The position numbers were made by a program, and so were the translations under genes. Below, one piece after another: positions 36,321 to 47,049 of a stretch of DNA of 64,000 bases. The notes under the pieces are model-generated. The model was not told the DNA's origin. It did not search any database and saw only the letters and a program-made list of their open reading frames with translations. This DNA comes from Azolla caroliniana (taxonomy: Eukaryota; Polypodiophyta). Location: assembly GCA_043228905.1 (NCBI GenBank), contig JBHGNT010000011.1:3224001-3288000 (forward strand), read 5' to 3'. Numbering within the stretch: position 1 is the first letter of the stretch; every line of letters begins with the position of its first letter.

Positions 36321-36402
36321 GCGAGGGTTGAGAACCTCTGCTGCAGACATTTACTCTTGAGAAGAAAACCCTAACAGGTCGAAAACAGACACAATAGAAG
36401 AC

Positions 36403-39400
36403 ATGGATAGAGGCATGGCTACGTCGCTCCCGGTGGAGAAGCTCGACAGGAGCAACTACGCATCCTGGTCTTACACCTACTTGGACACGGACGGGTACTG
36501 GAGTTATGTCGAAGGAGCGAATGATGCGGCGCCCGACTCGGCACACAAGGACTTCCCGGTATGGGAACAGGCGGCAAGCAGGGTGATGTACTGCTTCCCG
36601 TCCAGTGTCAACGATCAGCTGCTCAGCCACATCCGTGACGCCAAGACACCGAAGGATGCTTGGGGGAACCTGAAAAAGGTTTTCGCCGCAAGCACCACTG
36701 CCCGGAAGCTGCAACTCAGACAGGAGTTGAGCAATGTTCGACAGAAGAACATGTCTGTGGCAGACTACACGGGCCGGATAAAGGAGATCTGCGACTCGCC
36801 CGCCTCTATCAATGTTACCGTAGAGGAAGACGAGATGGTGCAGGTATGTCTCGGAGGCCTGTCATCCAAGTTCGGAGCGTTCCGGACTGCGGTGTGTACA
36901 AGGGAGAATACCCCCTCATTCTTCGACTTACAGTCGATGCTCCTTGTAGAGGAGAACCATGCCGGTGCATCTACCAGTGCATCCCCAGACAGCCGAATGC
37001 TGTACACGAGAACGGATCGGCTCCGTGGGCGTGGTGGAAGAGGTGGGTCGGCACGCAATGGAGGCGGCCGGCAAGAGCAGGAACGGAGGCACTATGGGTG
37101 TGCCGACAGCAGTTCCGGGACTTCCACAAGCAAGGGGAGTCAAGGCGGTGCCGGAGGCCGACAAGACAAATCCGCTACGGAATGCTGGTACTGTGGCAAA
37201 AAAGGCCACAGGGAAAGCGAGTGTTGGAGAAAGCGTGCCGATTCGGACAAATCCGGATCCGGCAAGACCGGTAAGGATGGCCGGCAAAACTCGCACTACG
37301 CAAACGGATCAGGAGGATCCGGAACCGGAAAGGCCGGTAAGGGGCCAGCCTTGGTGATGAATCACAAGGCAAACTCAATGAAGAAGACCACTTCCAAAAT
37401 GGAGGAAGTGTGGTATGTTGATTCCGGCGCGTCGAACCACATGATGAGCCACAAAGAGTGGTTCTCCTTTCTGGAGAAACCGGATCAACCAGGAGTAGTC
37501 GAAACCGGAGACGACACTTCTCACCCAATTGTGCACGTTGGAGAAGTCCCTCTAAGCCATGTCGGACAGAAAGGGAAGCTGATGAACGTATTACACGTTC
37601 CGACAATCACGAAGAACCTGGTGTCCGTCGGTCAGATTGTCGACCAGGGGATGCAGGTGCAGTTTACGCACCTCAGGTGCTTCACTGAGGATGAGGGCGA
37701 AGTCATTGCGCAAGGGCGCAGAGACGGGAGGATGTTTATCCTCAACACCAATGACTTTGGCACCGCTCTGTTTGCGAAACGACAGAAGGTCGAGTCGGAC
37801 ATCGACCTGTGGCACAAGCGGATAGGCCACGTCAACTACCGGAGGCTTCAAGACCTACAAACGAAACAAGTCGTTTTCGGTTTGCCGAAGTTCAGCGGCC
37901 GGAGAGCCAAAATTTGTGAAGCCTGCCAACTTGGGAAGCAACACCGGCTTCCATTCCCCACCGAACGGAACCGGAGCCGTAACAAGCTCGATCTCATCCA
38001 CTCGGATGTGTGGGGACCGGCACAAAGTGTAAGCCTTGGCGGGAGCCGATACTTCGTCTCCTTCATCGACGACTATACTCGACATACTTCGATCTACCTC
38101 ATTGAGCGGAAGAGCGAAGTCTTCGACTGTTTCCGGAGCCTCCATAAGATGGTGGAATGAGAATCGGAGAGGAAGATCAAATGCCTTCGGTCGGATGGCG
38201 GAAAGGAATATTTTTCCGGCCAATTCACTAGTTATCTGCGGCAGAAGGGAATTCGGCGAGAGTTCAGCTGCAGATACACACCGGAGCAAAACGGTGTGGC
38301 CGAAAGGAAGAACCGGACACTCGTCGAAGCGGCAAGGGCAATGCTGGAGGAGAAGAGCATGCCCCGGTTCTACTGGGCGGAGGCGGTCCGGACGGCCATC
38401 TACATACAAAACCGCATTGGTGACAAGGTGTCAGCTCATGAGCTGTATTTCGGGCGCAAGCTGAACTTAAGACACCTTCGGATATTCGGCAGCATAGCAT
38501 ATGTGCATGTGCCGGATCAGAAGCGGAGAAAGCTGGATGCAAAATAGGAAAAATGCATCCTAGTCGGCTATGCTCAAGAGCAAAAGGGGTATAAGTGCTA
38601 TAACCCCCGGATGAAGGAAGTCCGAGTTAGCCGGGATGTCGAGTTCGATGAATCGGCATCTTGGTACTCCGTATCGACTCCGACTTCTGATCCCGACCCA
38701 ATGCCGGAAGATCAGCCCAGTGAGCCTGAATCAGCCCTAGCAGAGGATGATGAAGCCGGGACTCAAGATGAGAGTCTGGAATCGTTACGGTTGAGTGGAC
38801 CGAACGTGCAACTAAGTCGGTTGGACCAGTCGGATGAAGAGACGGCAAGTGGTGGAGACTCTGCCGTGCTCTCCCCGCGCAAGGCACCGAGGAAACGGTT
38901 CACGCGCAAAGAGAAGAGGAAGAGGAAGATGTCGGAATTCGAAACCAGCAACGATGAGTCGGATCGGTGCGTATCCGACTCCGGAAAAGAAAAAGGCGGA
39001 TCTTCGGCAACGAAGACCGAACTGGCCAAGAAGGGACTCAAATCAGGTGACGGTGCGTTGCGCCGATCAACCCGCCAGAAGGATCCCGTCATGCGGTACG
39101 GGTACAATGAATACATGGCGCATCATTATGTGTACATGACTAAGGTAACAGAAGTGCGTGAGCCGGAGAGCTACGCAGAAGTGGCAAAGGACGCAAATTG
39201 GCGTGCCGCTATGGACGAAGAAATGCGGGCACTCGATGCCAACGAAACTTGGGACCTAGTTGATCCTCCCCGTCACTGTAAACCGATCGGATGCAAGTGG
39301 GTGTACAAGGTCAAGTACAACGCCGACGGTTCTGTTAACCGGTACAAAGCCTGGTTAGTGGCGAAGGGATACGTGCAGACCCACGGAATCGACTACGACG

Positions 39401-41436
39401 AGACCTTCGCTCCTGTGGCAAAGATGACGACGGTTCGTGTGGTACTGGCGGTTGCTGCGGCAAGGGGGTGGCATCTTCACCAGATGGATGTGAAGAACGC
39501 CTTCCTTCAAGGAGAGCTTGAAGAAGAAGTCTTTATGACTCAGCCCCCCGGATTTCAATCGGAGATGAACAAGTCGGCGGTATGCCGACTGAAGAAGTCG
39601 CTTTACGGCTTGAAGCAAGCCCCCCGAGCTTGGAACGCGAAGATCACGCACCGGTTGCGTAAGCTGGGGTTTGCTGTCTCTAAGTCGGACTCTTCGTTGT
39701 TCATCCGGCAAGGCTCTGACGGTCCGGTATGTATACTCTTGTATGTGGATGATTTAGTCATCACTGAACCGGGTCTTCCCGAAATCAACCGCGTCAAGTC
39801 CCAGTTGTCGAACGCATTCGAAATGAAGGACCTGGGGGACCTTCATTATTTTCTTGGGATCGAAGTGATCCGGACCCCCGACGGCATATTGCTCTCACAA
39901 CGACATTACGTGTTGAATATGCTGTATAAGTTTGGCATGACGGATTGCCGACCTGTCTCCACACCCCTGGACCGGAACCAGAAGCTCCGTCCCAACTCTG
40001 GACCGGCCTGCAATGAGAAACGGTTCCGACAGGTTGTGGGAAGCCTGATCTACTTAACCATCACCCGACCCGACATCAGCTATCCGGTCGGCATGGTAAG
40101 TCAGCTCATGTAGAAGCCGACCGTGGAGCACCTTCAGTGCGCGCAACGAATATTACGGTATGTCAGCGGCACTAAGGATCGGGGACTGCTATACCGGCGA
40201 GGCATACCCGAAGAGCTTGTCGGTTACACGAATGCTGACTGGGTCGGCGATGCGTCTGATCGCCGCTCCACTTCTGGATACATGTTCTCCATAGGTAGCG
40301 CGGCCGTTGTGTGGAGCAGCAAGAAGCAGCCCACAGTGGCTTTGTCAAGCACTGAGGCTGAGTACCGGGCCGCTACCGTTGCCACTTGTGAAGCCATCTG
40401 GCTTCGGCGACTGCTGCGAGACTTGCGGATCGAGGTACCGACCCCGATCCCGATTTACTGCGATAACATGAGTAGCCTGCAGCTCGCCAGGAACCCTGTG
40501 TTCCATGCTCGCACAAAGCACATCGAGGTGCACTACCACTTCGTGCGTGAGCGGGTCCTGAGCGGTGAAGTTGACCTACGGTATGTTCATACGGATCGGC
40601 AAGTTGCCGACATCTTCACCCAGCCGCTCGGATCGGACAAGTTGCAGCACTTTACCAACATGCTTGGTATTCAGCATCTCGACGTGCCGCACTTGAGGGG
40701 GAGAAGCAAGGGCAAAGTCTCTACCGAAACGGGCAAAGGCCAAAAAATTGTTGAACCCGTCGGTAAGAGGAGAGCCGGAAGAAGAGGAGACAAGAAGATG
40801 AAGGAAGTCGAGTCGACGAAGGAAGTCGACACATCCGAACAGGTCGGAGCAAGTGGCTGTGAAGAAGAGTTGTGCACTCAGGAAGAGAAGTGCATGTTGT
40901 GCGGAGGTCATCACGTCGGTACTGACCATGATGCGGAGTCGAATGAAGAATTCGATTTCGGTTCACCGGCTGAAGAAGCCGAGGGAAGCATGGAGAAGGC
41001 CAAGACTCGGAAGTGGTCCGATGTGGTGAGAGGCTTGAAGCCGGAAGTCGAATCGGAGTGTACCGATTCAGACAAGAGCTGGAACGAGTCGGAGACAGCT
41101 GACTCGGATCAACAGATGGATCCGGATGAGTCGGATCGACTAAAGGCCAAGGGGACACGGACACAGCGGAAGTCGATGCCATCGTGGGAGAACCGACGGA
41201 TCGGCAAGCGTCGAAGTCACAGCAACGTGAGTGCTGAGATGGGCCTATTGAGCAGACATGCCGACCGAGAGGGTCGAGGTGCGCAGAACCAAAGGGGTCG
41301 CGGCAAACGGGACCGGACCGGACGAGGAGCGCGAGCAAGGCGGAGTGACGCCAAGAGAAGTCGGTTGGAAGAACCGACTGCCACAGAGGTCGACACTACG
41401 ACCCCACCTCAGGTTGAGCTTGAGGGGGAGTGTTGA
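36403..41436 (+). pseudogene. Copia gag-pol polyprotein with C-terminal extension, three in-frame stops
   Basis: One frame of 1678 codons from ATG 36403 to TGA 41434-41436, broken only by TGA at 38158, TAG at 38545 and TAG at 40111; there is no frameshift. Seen: gag with LDRSNYASWSYTYL; zinc knuckle CWYCGKKGHRESEC (261-274); protease VDSGAS (D340); pre-integrase WHKRIGH and CEACQLGK; integrase HSDVWG, RSDGGKEYF and EQNGVAERKNR; reverse transcriptase GCKWVYKVKY, QMDVKNAFLQGEL and LLYVDD (YVDD 1114-1117); RNase H NADWVGD, STEAEYR, IYCDNMSS and DIFTQPLG. After the usual Copia end (LRG, about 1431) the frame continues about 247 residues: charged, with CMLCGGHHVGTDHD (1497-1510), an acidic stretch and an Arg-rich tail. 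The stop lies inside the 3' LTR. The extension is seen again in the 63472-64000 copy. Confidence 0.93.
41419..41430 (+). other. polypurine tract (coding)
   Basis: cttgagggggag abuts the 3' LTR start (tgttgagc at 41431). The tract is translated as EGE near the polyprotein end, and the LTR's first bases TGTTGA supply the final Cys and stop. Confidence 0.85.
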
Positions 41437-41753
41437 GCAGCAAGCTCAATCGGAGCCGGATCGGCTGAATAAGCCGAAGCCGGTAAGCGAGACGGATCGG
41501 GCGAAACGGATCGGTATGACGGTCAGCAACCGAACCGGTAAGCAGTGGAGGCCGGGTGCAATCCGTAACCAGAAGTCCAATCGGAAGCCTAGTATAGGAT
41601 AGACTACTAGGTAGCTATAGTCTCGTAGTAAGTGTTAGATGATCGTGTGAGCATTGAAGTACATGGTACTTCTGTCAGTCCCAAGAGGACTTGTATAAAT
41701 AGTGCTACTTAGTACAGTGTGTAGATAGCGTCTTCATATAATTTTGAAATTGT

Positions 41754-41799
<46 letters not shown>

Positions 41800-41838
41800 G
41801 TTCTCTGTTTTACGCTTCCGCAAACACTTACGTTTACA
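41431..41838 (+). repeat. 3' LTR of the Copia element
   Basis: 408 bp, beginning tgttgagcagcaag and ending cgtttaca. It is shorter than the 5' LTR mainly because of the CT run (41755-41796). Confidence 0.95.
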
Positions 41839-43520
41839 TCATTAATGAGCCAACCATGATAGTTCGAAAGGTGTTTACATTATTTACATCTCCACCTTTA
41901 TATAAAGGTTTGATCCAATTTATAGTCCAATCATATGGCATACCATGTTGTAATGCATCATTAAACATATTGCTTATCCATACATGTGCTTCCTTTCCTG
42001 TCCATTTGAGCATTTCAACCTACATTGAAGATCGCTTGCCTTTCGAGAGGCCAATTTCTTAAGGCCAATGCATATATATTCAATTGTAAAGAAGGGAGAC
42101 ATATGTGAAAGAGAACCATAACACATAATCTTTCCTGCAAGAGATAACTCACATAAATTCTTACAATGCATAGACAAGTCATGAAGAATTAAGTCACCAT
42201 AACTCTCAACACGTGTAGCACATGCATATACTTTCTCTTGCGTTTGGAGAAATTGTTGAGTAACTTCCCATATTCTTCTCTTTCTTTGAATAAGCCTTTT
42301 ATACTCATGCAAATGCTTTTGGTAATTTTCTTTATCCTTAACTACATCCAAAACCATAAGGCACTTTCGGGCTTCACGACATTCTTTATCAAACCATTTT
42401 TTCCTAAATTTCTTAGTGCATTTCCAAGATATGCGGTTGGTCGAAAAACATTTGTTTGTACAAGAGAGAATGACTTTCTTAAAAGCTTCCCATTTGCATT
42501 CTAGTGTGGCACCATGTTGTATCTTTGTCATTTGTAACATATCCTCAACCATCTTAGAATACATGGGCGCTCGCTTAAGGTTCATGCTCAAGAGTGTTTG
42601 TTTATTATCTTCAATAGCCTTCTCACAATCAAACCTATGCATACATTTGAGATCAATACATAAAACCCTATGATCAGATTCTGGTGTCCATTCACCAAGT
42701 GAGAATTTATGTATACGATCCAAAATACCATCCGAAAGTAGCACATAGTCAATCACACTATTTCCGTTGTGTTTTCTACATGTAAAACCATTAGTGTTGG
42801 GCCATAAGGAAACACCATTTGCAATAAGCAATCCGGTACTATTGCACATTTGTTGGAGTAACTTCCCAAATTGGTCTGGATCTTTTTAATTGCTAGAAGA
42901 GCGGTTATATATTTGCATATCCTCTTGCATCCTTGAGATATGTGGCATGAAAGATTCTTGTGAATCAAGTTGGAAACTTCTTGTATGAGCATTCATGTCA
43001 CCAAAGAAAATAACTTCCCCTTTGGATTTGAAATAAGCAATATCATCTTCTAGATTGGCAAAAGTTTGATCTTTATCCAAACAAGCATAAAAGTTAGAAT
43101 CTTGATGAGGAATGTAACATCCAACTACAAAAGTGGGCAAATCATTAGGTGTTTCTATTTTGAGCCATATGTAGCATTTATGTTCATTATTTTTTACGAT
43201 TGACACATATTTCTCTATTTCCTTCTTAATCACATGCCACCCCTCTTTGTCCTCTTCTTTGTCTTGGATTTTTCTCCCATATCAAAGAGTGTACATTATA
43301 GTTTCCTAAACCTTGAATCCTTTGAGTATCATGCTCCTATGTTTCAACCAGAAGTGTGAGATCGAGTCATTGGTGAACTCCTCTATGCCAAATCCCACAT
43401 TCCATGGGTATCCATTGCAATTCCAATAGCATAGTCGTAAAAGACGTGGGTTAGTCTCATAGGTCATGTGTCCCTATTTGCCTACATTTCCATCTTTAGG
43501 CATATCCTTAAGAGAAAGAG
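41839..43520 (-). pseudogene. LINE ORF2 N-terminal part: endonuclease and start of reverse transcriptase
   Basis: Minus strand, broken frames. From 43450 downwards: CYWNCNGYPWN (endonuclease start), FVVGCYIPHQDSNFY, GEVIFFGDMNAHT (the catalytic GDxNxxx box of EEP endonucleases) at about 43000, then after a frame break VIDYVLLSDG and WTPESDHRVL (the SDH box, about 42680), a linker with RKKWFDKECREARK, and near 41860-41960 DALQHGMPYDW and WIKPLYKGGD at the start of the reverse transcriptase. The last segment is directly continuous with 35626-35886 if the Copia insertion is removed. The frame has stops (for example at 42888 and near 41974), so this is a relic. Confidence 0.85.
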
Positions 43521-43522
43521 AG

Positions 43523-43765
43523 GGCTTAGATGGATGTAGCTCAGTTGGTAAGGTTGCCCAATGGAGACCAAGTGGTCATGGGTTCAATCCCAATGTTCCA
43601 CAATGGCATCTAGTGAATCAAGAGAGAGATACTTATTCAAAGTATATAATAGAGAGGTGAGAAATTTGGGTATCAAACCCAATATGTAGTGCTTGCAGTG
43701 CTAACAACTTACCACTAGGGTAAGCTAATTACAATAATAAAAAGAAAGAGAGAGCGATCAGTCAG
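43523..43765 (+). mobile_element. tRNA-derived SINE
   Basis: Pol III A box tagctcagttgg (43537-43548) and B box ggttcaatccc (43581-43591), 32 bases apart, sit in a tRNA-like head. A tRNA-unrelated body and an A-rich tail (acaataataaaaagaaag) follow. Purine-rich agaaagagag words on both sides may be a target duplication but are ambiguous because of GA richness. The acceptor arms do not pair, so this is not a working tRNA gene. Confidence 0.75.
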
Positions 43766-43847
43766 TACTGCTTGCAGTGCTAACAACTTACCACTAGGGT
43801 AAGCTAATTACGATAATAAAAAGAAAGAGAGAGCGATCAGTCAGTAC
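43690..43847. repeat. 79-bp tandem duplication of the SINE 3' part
   Basis: tgcttgcagtgctaacaact starts at 43690 and 43769; each copy ends gcgatcagtcagtac. The duplicated unit contains the SINE tail and adjacent flank, with a single-base difference visible (acaataat / acgataat). Confidence 0.93.
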
Positions 43848-43849
43848 GA

Positions 43850-44955
43850 TAAATAAATAAAAGAGAGAATCTTAAACTACCTAATATGGAGGCAATGACA
43901 ATGGAAAACTAAAGCATGCATCCCGCAAACATTTATGTTGTTAATCACAAGCATGCATCCCACAAACATTTATGCTGTTAATCACAAACATGATTATTTC
44001 ACGATGTCCAAGTGAACGTGGTGATAGATAAGTTGACAATAATTTTAACGAAAATTATATGTTAATATGTATAATGCCTTGAATTGAAGTCACTCTACAT
44101 GGCTAACCTTCCAAAGATCTAAACTTACCAAATGGTGTTCTTTATGTTAATGGAATTTTCATAGCCAATGAATTGCCCAACAAGGAATCTTTCATTCAAA
44201 ATACAAAGCTTTTTCCTCATTTGCTAAAAGTGAAGGCATGGGTGAAACTTTGGTTGAACAAAGGATACAATGAGCCGTAGTTGGTAATAGGTCATTAGTT
44301 CAATCCTTTCTCCCTAAAATATCAAAGAATGTTTATAACTGTTACTGCCTTATGAAGGATCGTGTTGTTGGTCCTACCCAGCCAACAATAACAAACTAGA
44401 AGACCATGGGTTAGAATTAGCTACTAGAGTCTTGCGTATTTCTTAAATCAAATAATCAATTTTGACGAGAAAATAACGTTTCTTATACGATGAGACTTAT
44501 GGAGTACATACTTGGGTGGACAAGCATTTGAACTCAACCCCTCTATTTCTAAGTTAACATATAGAGATGGGGCACACATTTTCTACCCTCCCACCCAATA
44601 TACAATCTTGCATCCATACACAAGGCGCCATTGCAAACTTAGAGTAGCTACATATATCATTCGATGAACATGTTAATGTCGTAGCCTTTGCCATATGCTT
44701 GTGCACCACATTATACACATAACTACCATAATCCTTGCATAACTCCCCAAAGGAGTTTCTTCCTCGAAAAAGTAAATGGGAAATCTCAACCTGAAGAGTC
44801 ACATAATCCTAAAAAATGTAGGGGCTTCAATTGGATATTGGCTTGTCACCCATGAATGGTTAAATATGTTATGTCTGCCTCATGTCAATCTTTTTGAAAG
44901 TTAAGACACCTTTAGCTTGTGACCATTCCTCTTGTGGGATCCCTTCACCCATAGT
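43850..44955. other. intergenic, no gene recognised
   Basis: AT-rich. A ~43-bp direct repeat around gcatgcatccc and acaaacatttatg occurs at 43913-43990. Nothing coding is supported. Confidence 0.4.
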
Positions 44956-45170
44956 GGTATATACACAACATGCGTAGGCTATTGTTTTTAGAGCTTTGGG
45001 AAGAAAGTAACATATGCAATGAAACATGAAATCCTTGGTATATATACAACATGCATAGACTATTGTTTTTTAATCTTTGGGAAGGAAGTAACATATGCAA
45101 TGAAACATGAAACACTTGATATATATACAATATGCATAGACTTTAATTATCTTTAGACCTTTGAGTAATA
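44956..45170. repeat. ~84-bp tandem repeats (2.5 units)
   Basis: Units with gtaacatatgcaatgaaaca and atatatacaacatgcatag recur at about 44956, 45038 and 45118. Confidence 0.85.
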
Positions 45171-45330
45171 AAATAGTCATGAAAACTAGTTCATGCATAG
45201 TGGTTACTTGTGCATCAAGCCTTGCTTGTTGACACATGGCTGCATAAGATAAGCGTATCCTCTAGTTGTGCTTGCTGTCATTTGCAAGCTGAAACTCAAA
45301 AACATTGTATGGGATTGCATTGAGTCTCAA

Positions 45331-45622
45331 CTGGTATGGTAGAGCCTCCCAAGAATATTTGCTAACTACTTTCCCCATTAGTATTTACATGGGGCATGGT
45401 GGTTTGGACAACACTTGTCTACTCTATTTTCCATTATGACGCTAAATCTATGGACCATGGTTTTCACACGAACACTTCTCTGGTATGGTAGAGCCTCCTA
45501 AGAATATTTGCTAACTACTTTCCCCATTAGTATTTACATGGGGCATGGTGGTTTGGACAACACTTGTCTACTCTATTTTCCATTATGACGCTAAATATAT
45601 GGACCATGGTTTTCACACTAAC
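45331..45622. repeat. 149-bp tandem duplication
   Basis: ctggtatggtagagcctcc begins at 45331 and again at 45480. The second copy runs nearly unchanged to ggaccatggttttcacac. Confidence 0.93.
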
Positions 45623-46055
45623 TCTAGAAGTGTTCGTGTACTTCCATTAGTGTCTATGCAACTATTAGGGATAAGAAAAAAGGCGCAACAATTAAGGGAG
45701 ATATTGAATAGTACTACTACTTACATATTACATTTGGAAGCTTGGTGCTCTCTTGTTTTTCATCAAGTTAGAGCCTCAACAATTGAATTGGTAAATTATA
45801 CTTGGTTGGACATGGTTCATACTTGGAAGTGACAATGGGATTGTATTATTGGAGATTCTGATGATAAAGTTGCTCAACGCCATCAATTTCTTCTTACTTT
45901 GTGGAAAGTTACTCCACTTATGTCCTCAAAGAATGGCACTCCTTTTTCGCACTTTCAACCACCAAGATGGTTATTCCCTCTCCCAATCATTTAGGAATCA
46001 AAACTCTGTAAATTGCTTACACTAATGAATGGATATCTTTCAAAAAAAAAACCAA
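45545..46055 (+). pseudogene. LINE (L1-type) 3' end remnant
   Basis: Degenerate plus-strand frame ending with QPPRWLFP near 45965, the ending typical of plant L1 ORF2. A short 3' UTR follows (ttacactaatgaatggatat) with ctttc and an A tail at about 46038-46050. It is partly inside the 149-bp duplication. Heavily broken. Confidence 0.5.
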
Positions 46056-46590
46056 GTGTGCATAGATACAACCTATTTAAATACTCGGTTAGGACTTTTT
46101 CAAATGATATATTGTATTTGCCACGTACATTTGATGTGAATAACCTAGAGGGAAAAAAATTAAATTTGATAATCCTCACAACCTTGTGAAGATATCCATC
46201 ATTACATAAATGATGTGAAAATCATAATTAAAAGTGAAATACAATTTCCATAAAATTTAGACTTGGTAAACAAGAATTGCAACAATGACACATGTTGTCT
46301 ACATTTATACATTCACTTGGTTTGATTGGCACATTTCAAGCAATCTTAGCCACTAGACTTGTGTACTATAGACCTTTAAATCATTGTAAGAAGAAGCATG
46401 CATATAAATGCATGAAAATATGACATATTGATATGACATTCGTACTCTCCTACCTATGCGAAGTACAACTTCTTCATGGATGACAAGGATATGCATCCTT
46501 TAACTCAATAGAGAATTACACGTATGAAATTACTCTCTTCAAATATTGTGGAGACAAATTTCTCCTCACTCCTTTTTGAGTGAGTGGCAT

Positions 46591-47039
46591 TAACAATCGG
46601 CAACGGTTCGGTTTGAACTGAAATGAACTGCGAAACCGTGGATTAACGATTTCAACAGTTCGGTTCAGGTTTTGGTTTTTTAAAACAGTTCGGTTTGATT
46701 TCAATAGTCAAAAACTGTAGTTTAAACGGTTTAACGGTTTTTTTTAAAATTGTTTTTAAACAATCTTTTTATTTTTAGACCTTCTTCTCACATTTTAGGA
46801 ACATCTTTAAAATCCAAAAAATTTATAATAATGAAATATTTTAAATTTTAAATTTTAAATTTGACCTAAGTTGAAAACCGAAACCGAACCAAGAAACCAC
46901 GGTTTGAAAAAGTTTAACGGTTCGGTTTTAACGGTTTTGTGGTTTGGTTCAAGTTTCAAAAAATTTAAATGATTCAGTTCCAAACCGGTTCGGTTTTGAT
47001 CCTCTCAAACCAAACCGAACCAAACTATTGTCGATTGTT
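46591..47039. mobile_element. CGGTT-type Mutator-like MITE, copy C
   Basis: 449 bp. Starts taacaatcggcaacggttcgg; the right end is the reverse of aacaatcgacaatagtttgg. Flanks gagtggcat (46582-46590) and aaatggcat (47040-47048) agree at 7 of 9 positions, placed exactly as in copy D. The core is AT-rich with ttttaaattttaaattt text. There is no coding capacity. Confidence 0.82.
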
Positions 47040-47049
47040 AAATGGCATC

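Larger units (their letters stand above)
35887..41838 (+). mobile_element. complete Copia (Ty1/copia) LTR retrotransposon
   Basis: 5952-bp element bounded by TG...CA LTRs and a perfect 5-base target duplication TCATT (35882-35886 and 41839-41843). It has an initiator-Met-type primer binding site, a single gag-pol frame in the order protease, integrase, reverse transcriptase, RNase H (Copia order), and a polypurine tract. It is clearly more GC-rich than its flanks. By eye the two LTRs differ at about 13 of roughly 325 compared positions outside the CT run, 11 of them transitions. Three stop codons in the frame mean this copy is not autonomous. It interrupts a LINE reverse transcriptase. Confidence 0.95.

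Noticed and set aside
36660-41602. Many additional long frames within the Copia element
   Set aside because: The GC-rich sequence leaves alternative frames open; only the 36403 frame carries recognisable domains.
43531-43602. Functional tRNA gene (good A and B boxes)
   Set aside because: The acceptor stem halves (ggatgta and tgttcc) do not pair beyond the first three bases, and the sequence continues into a body plus A-rich tail, so a SINE fits better.
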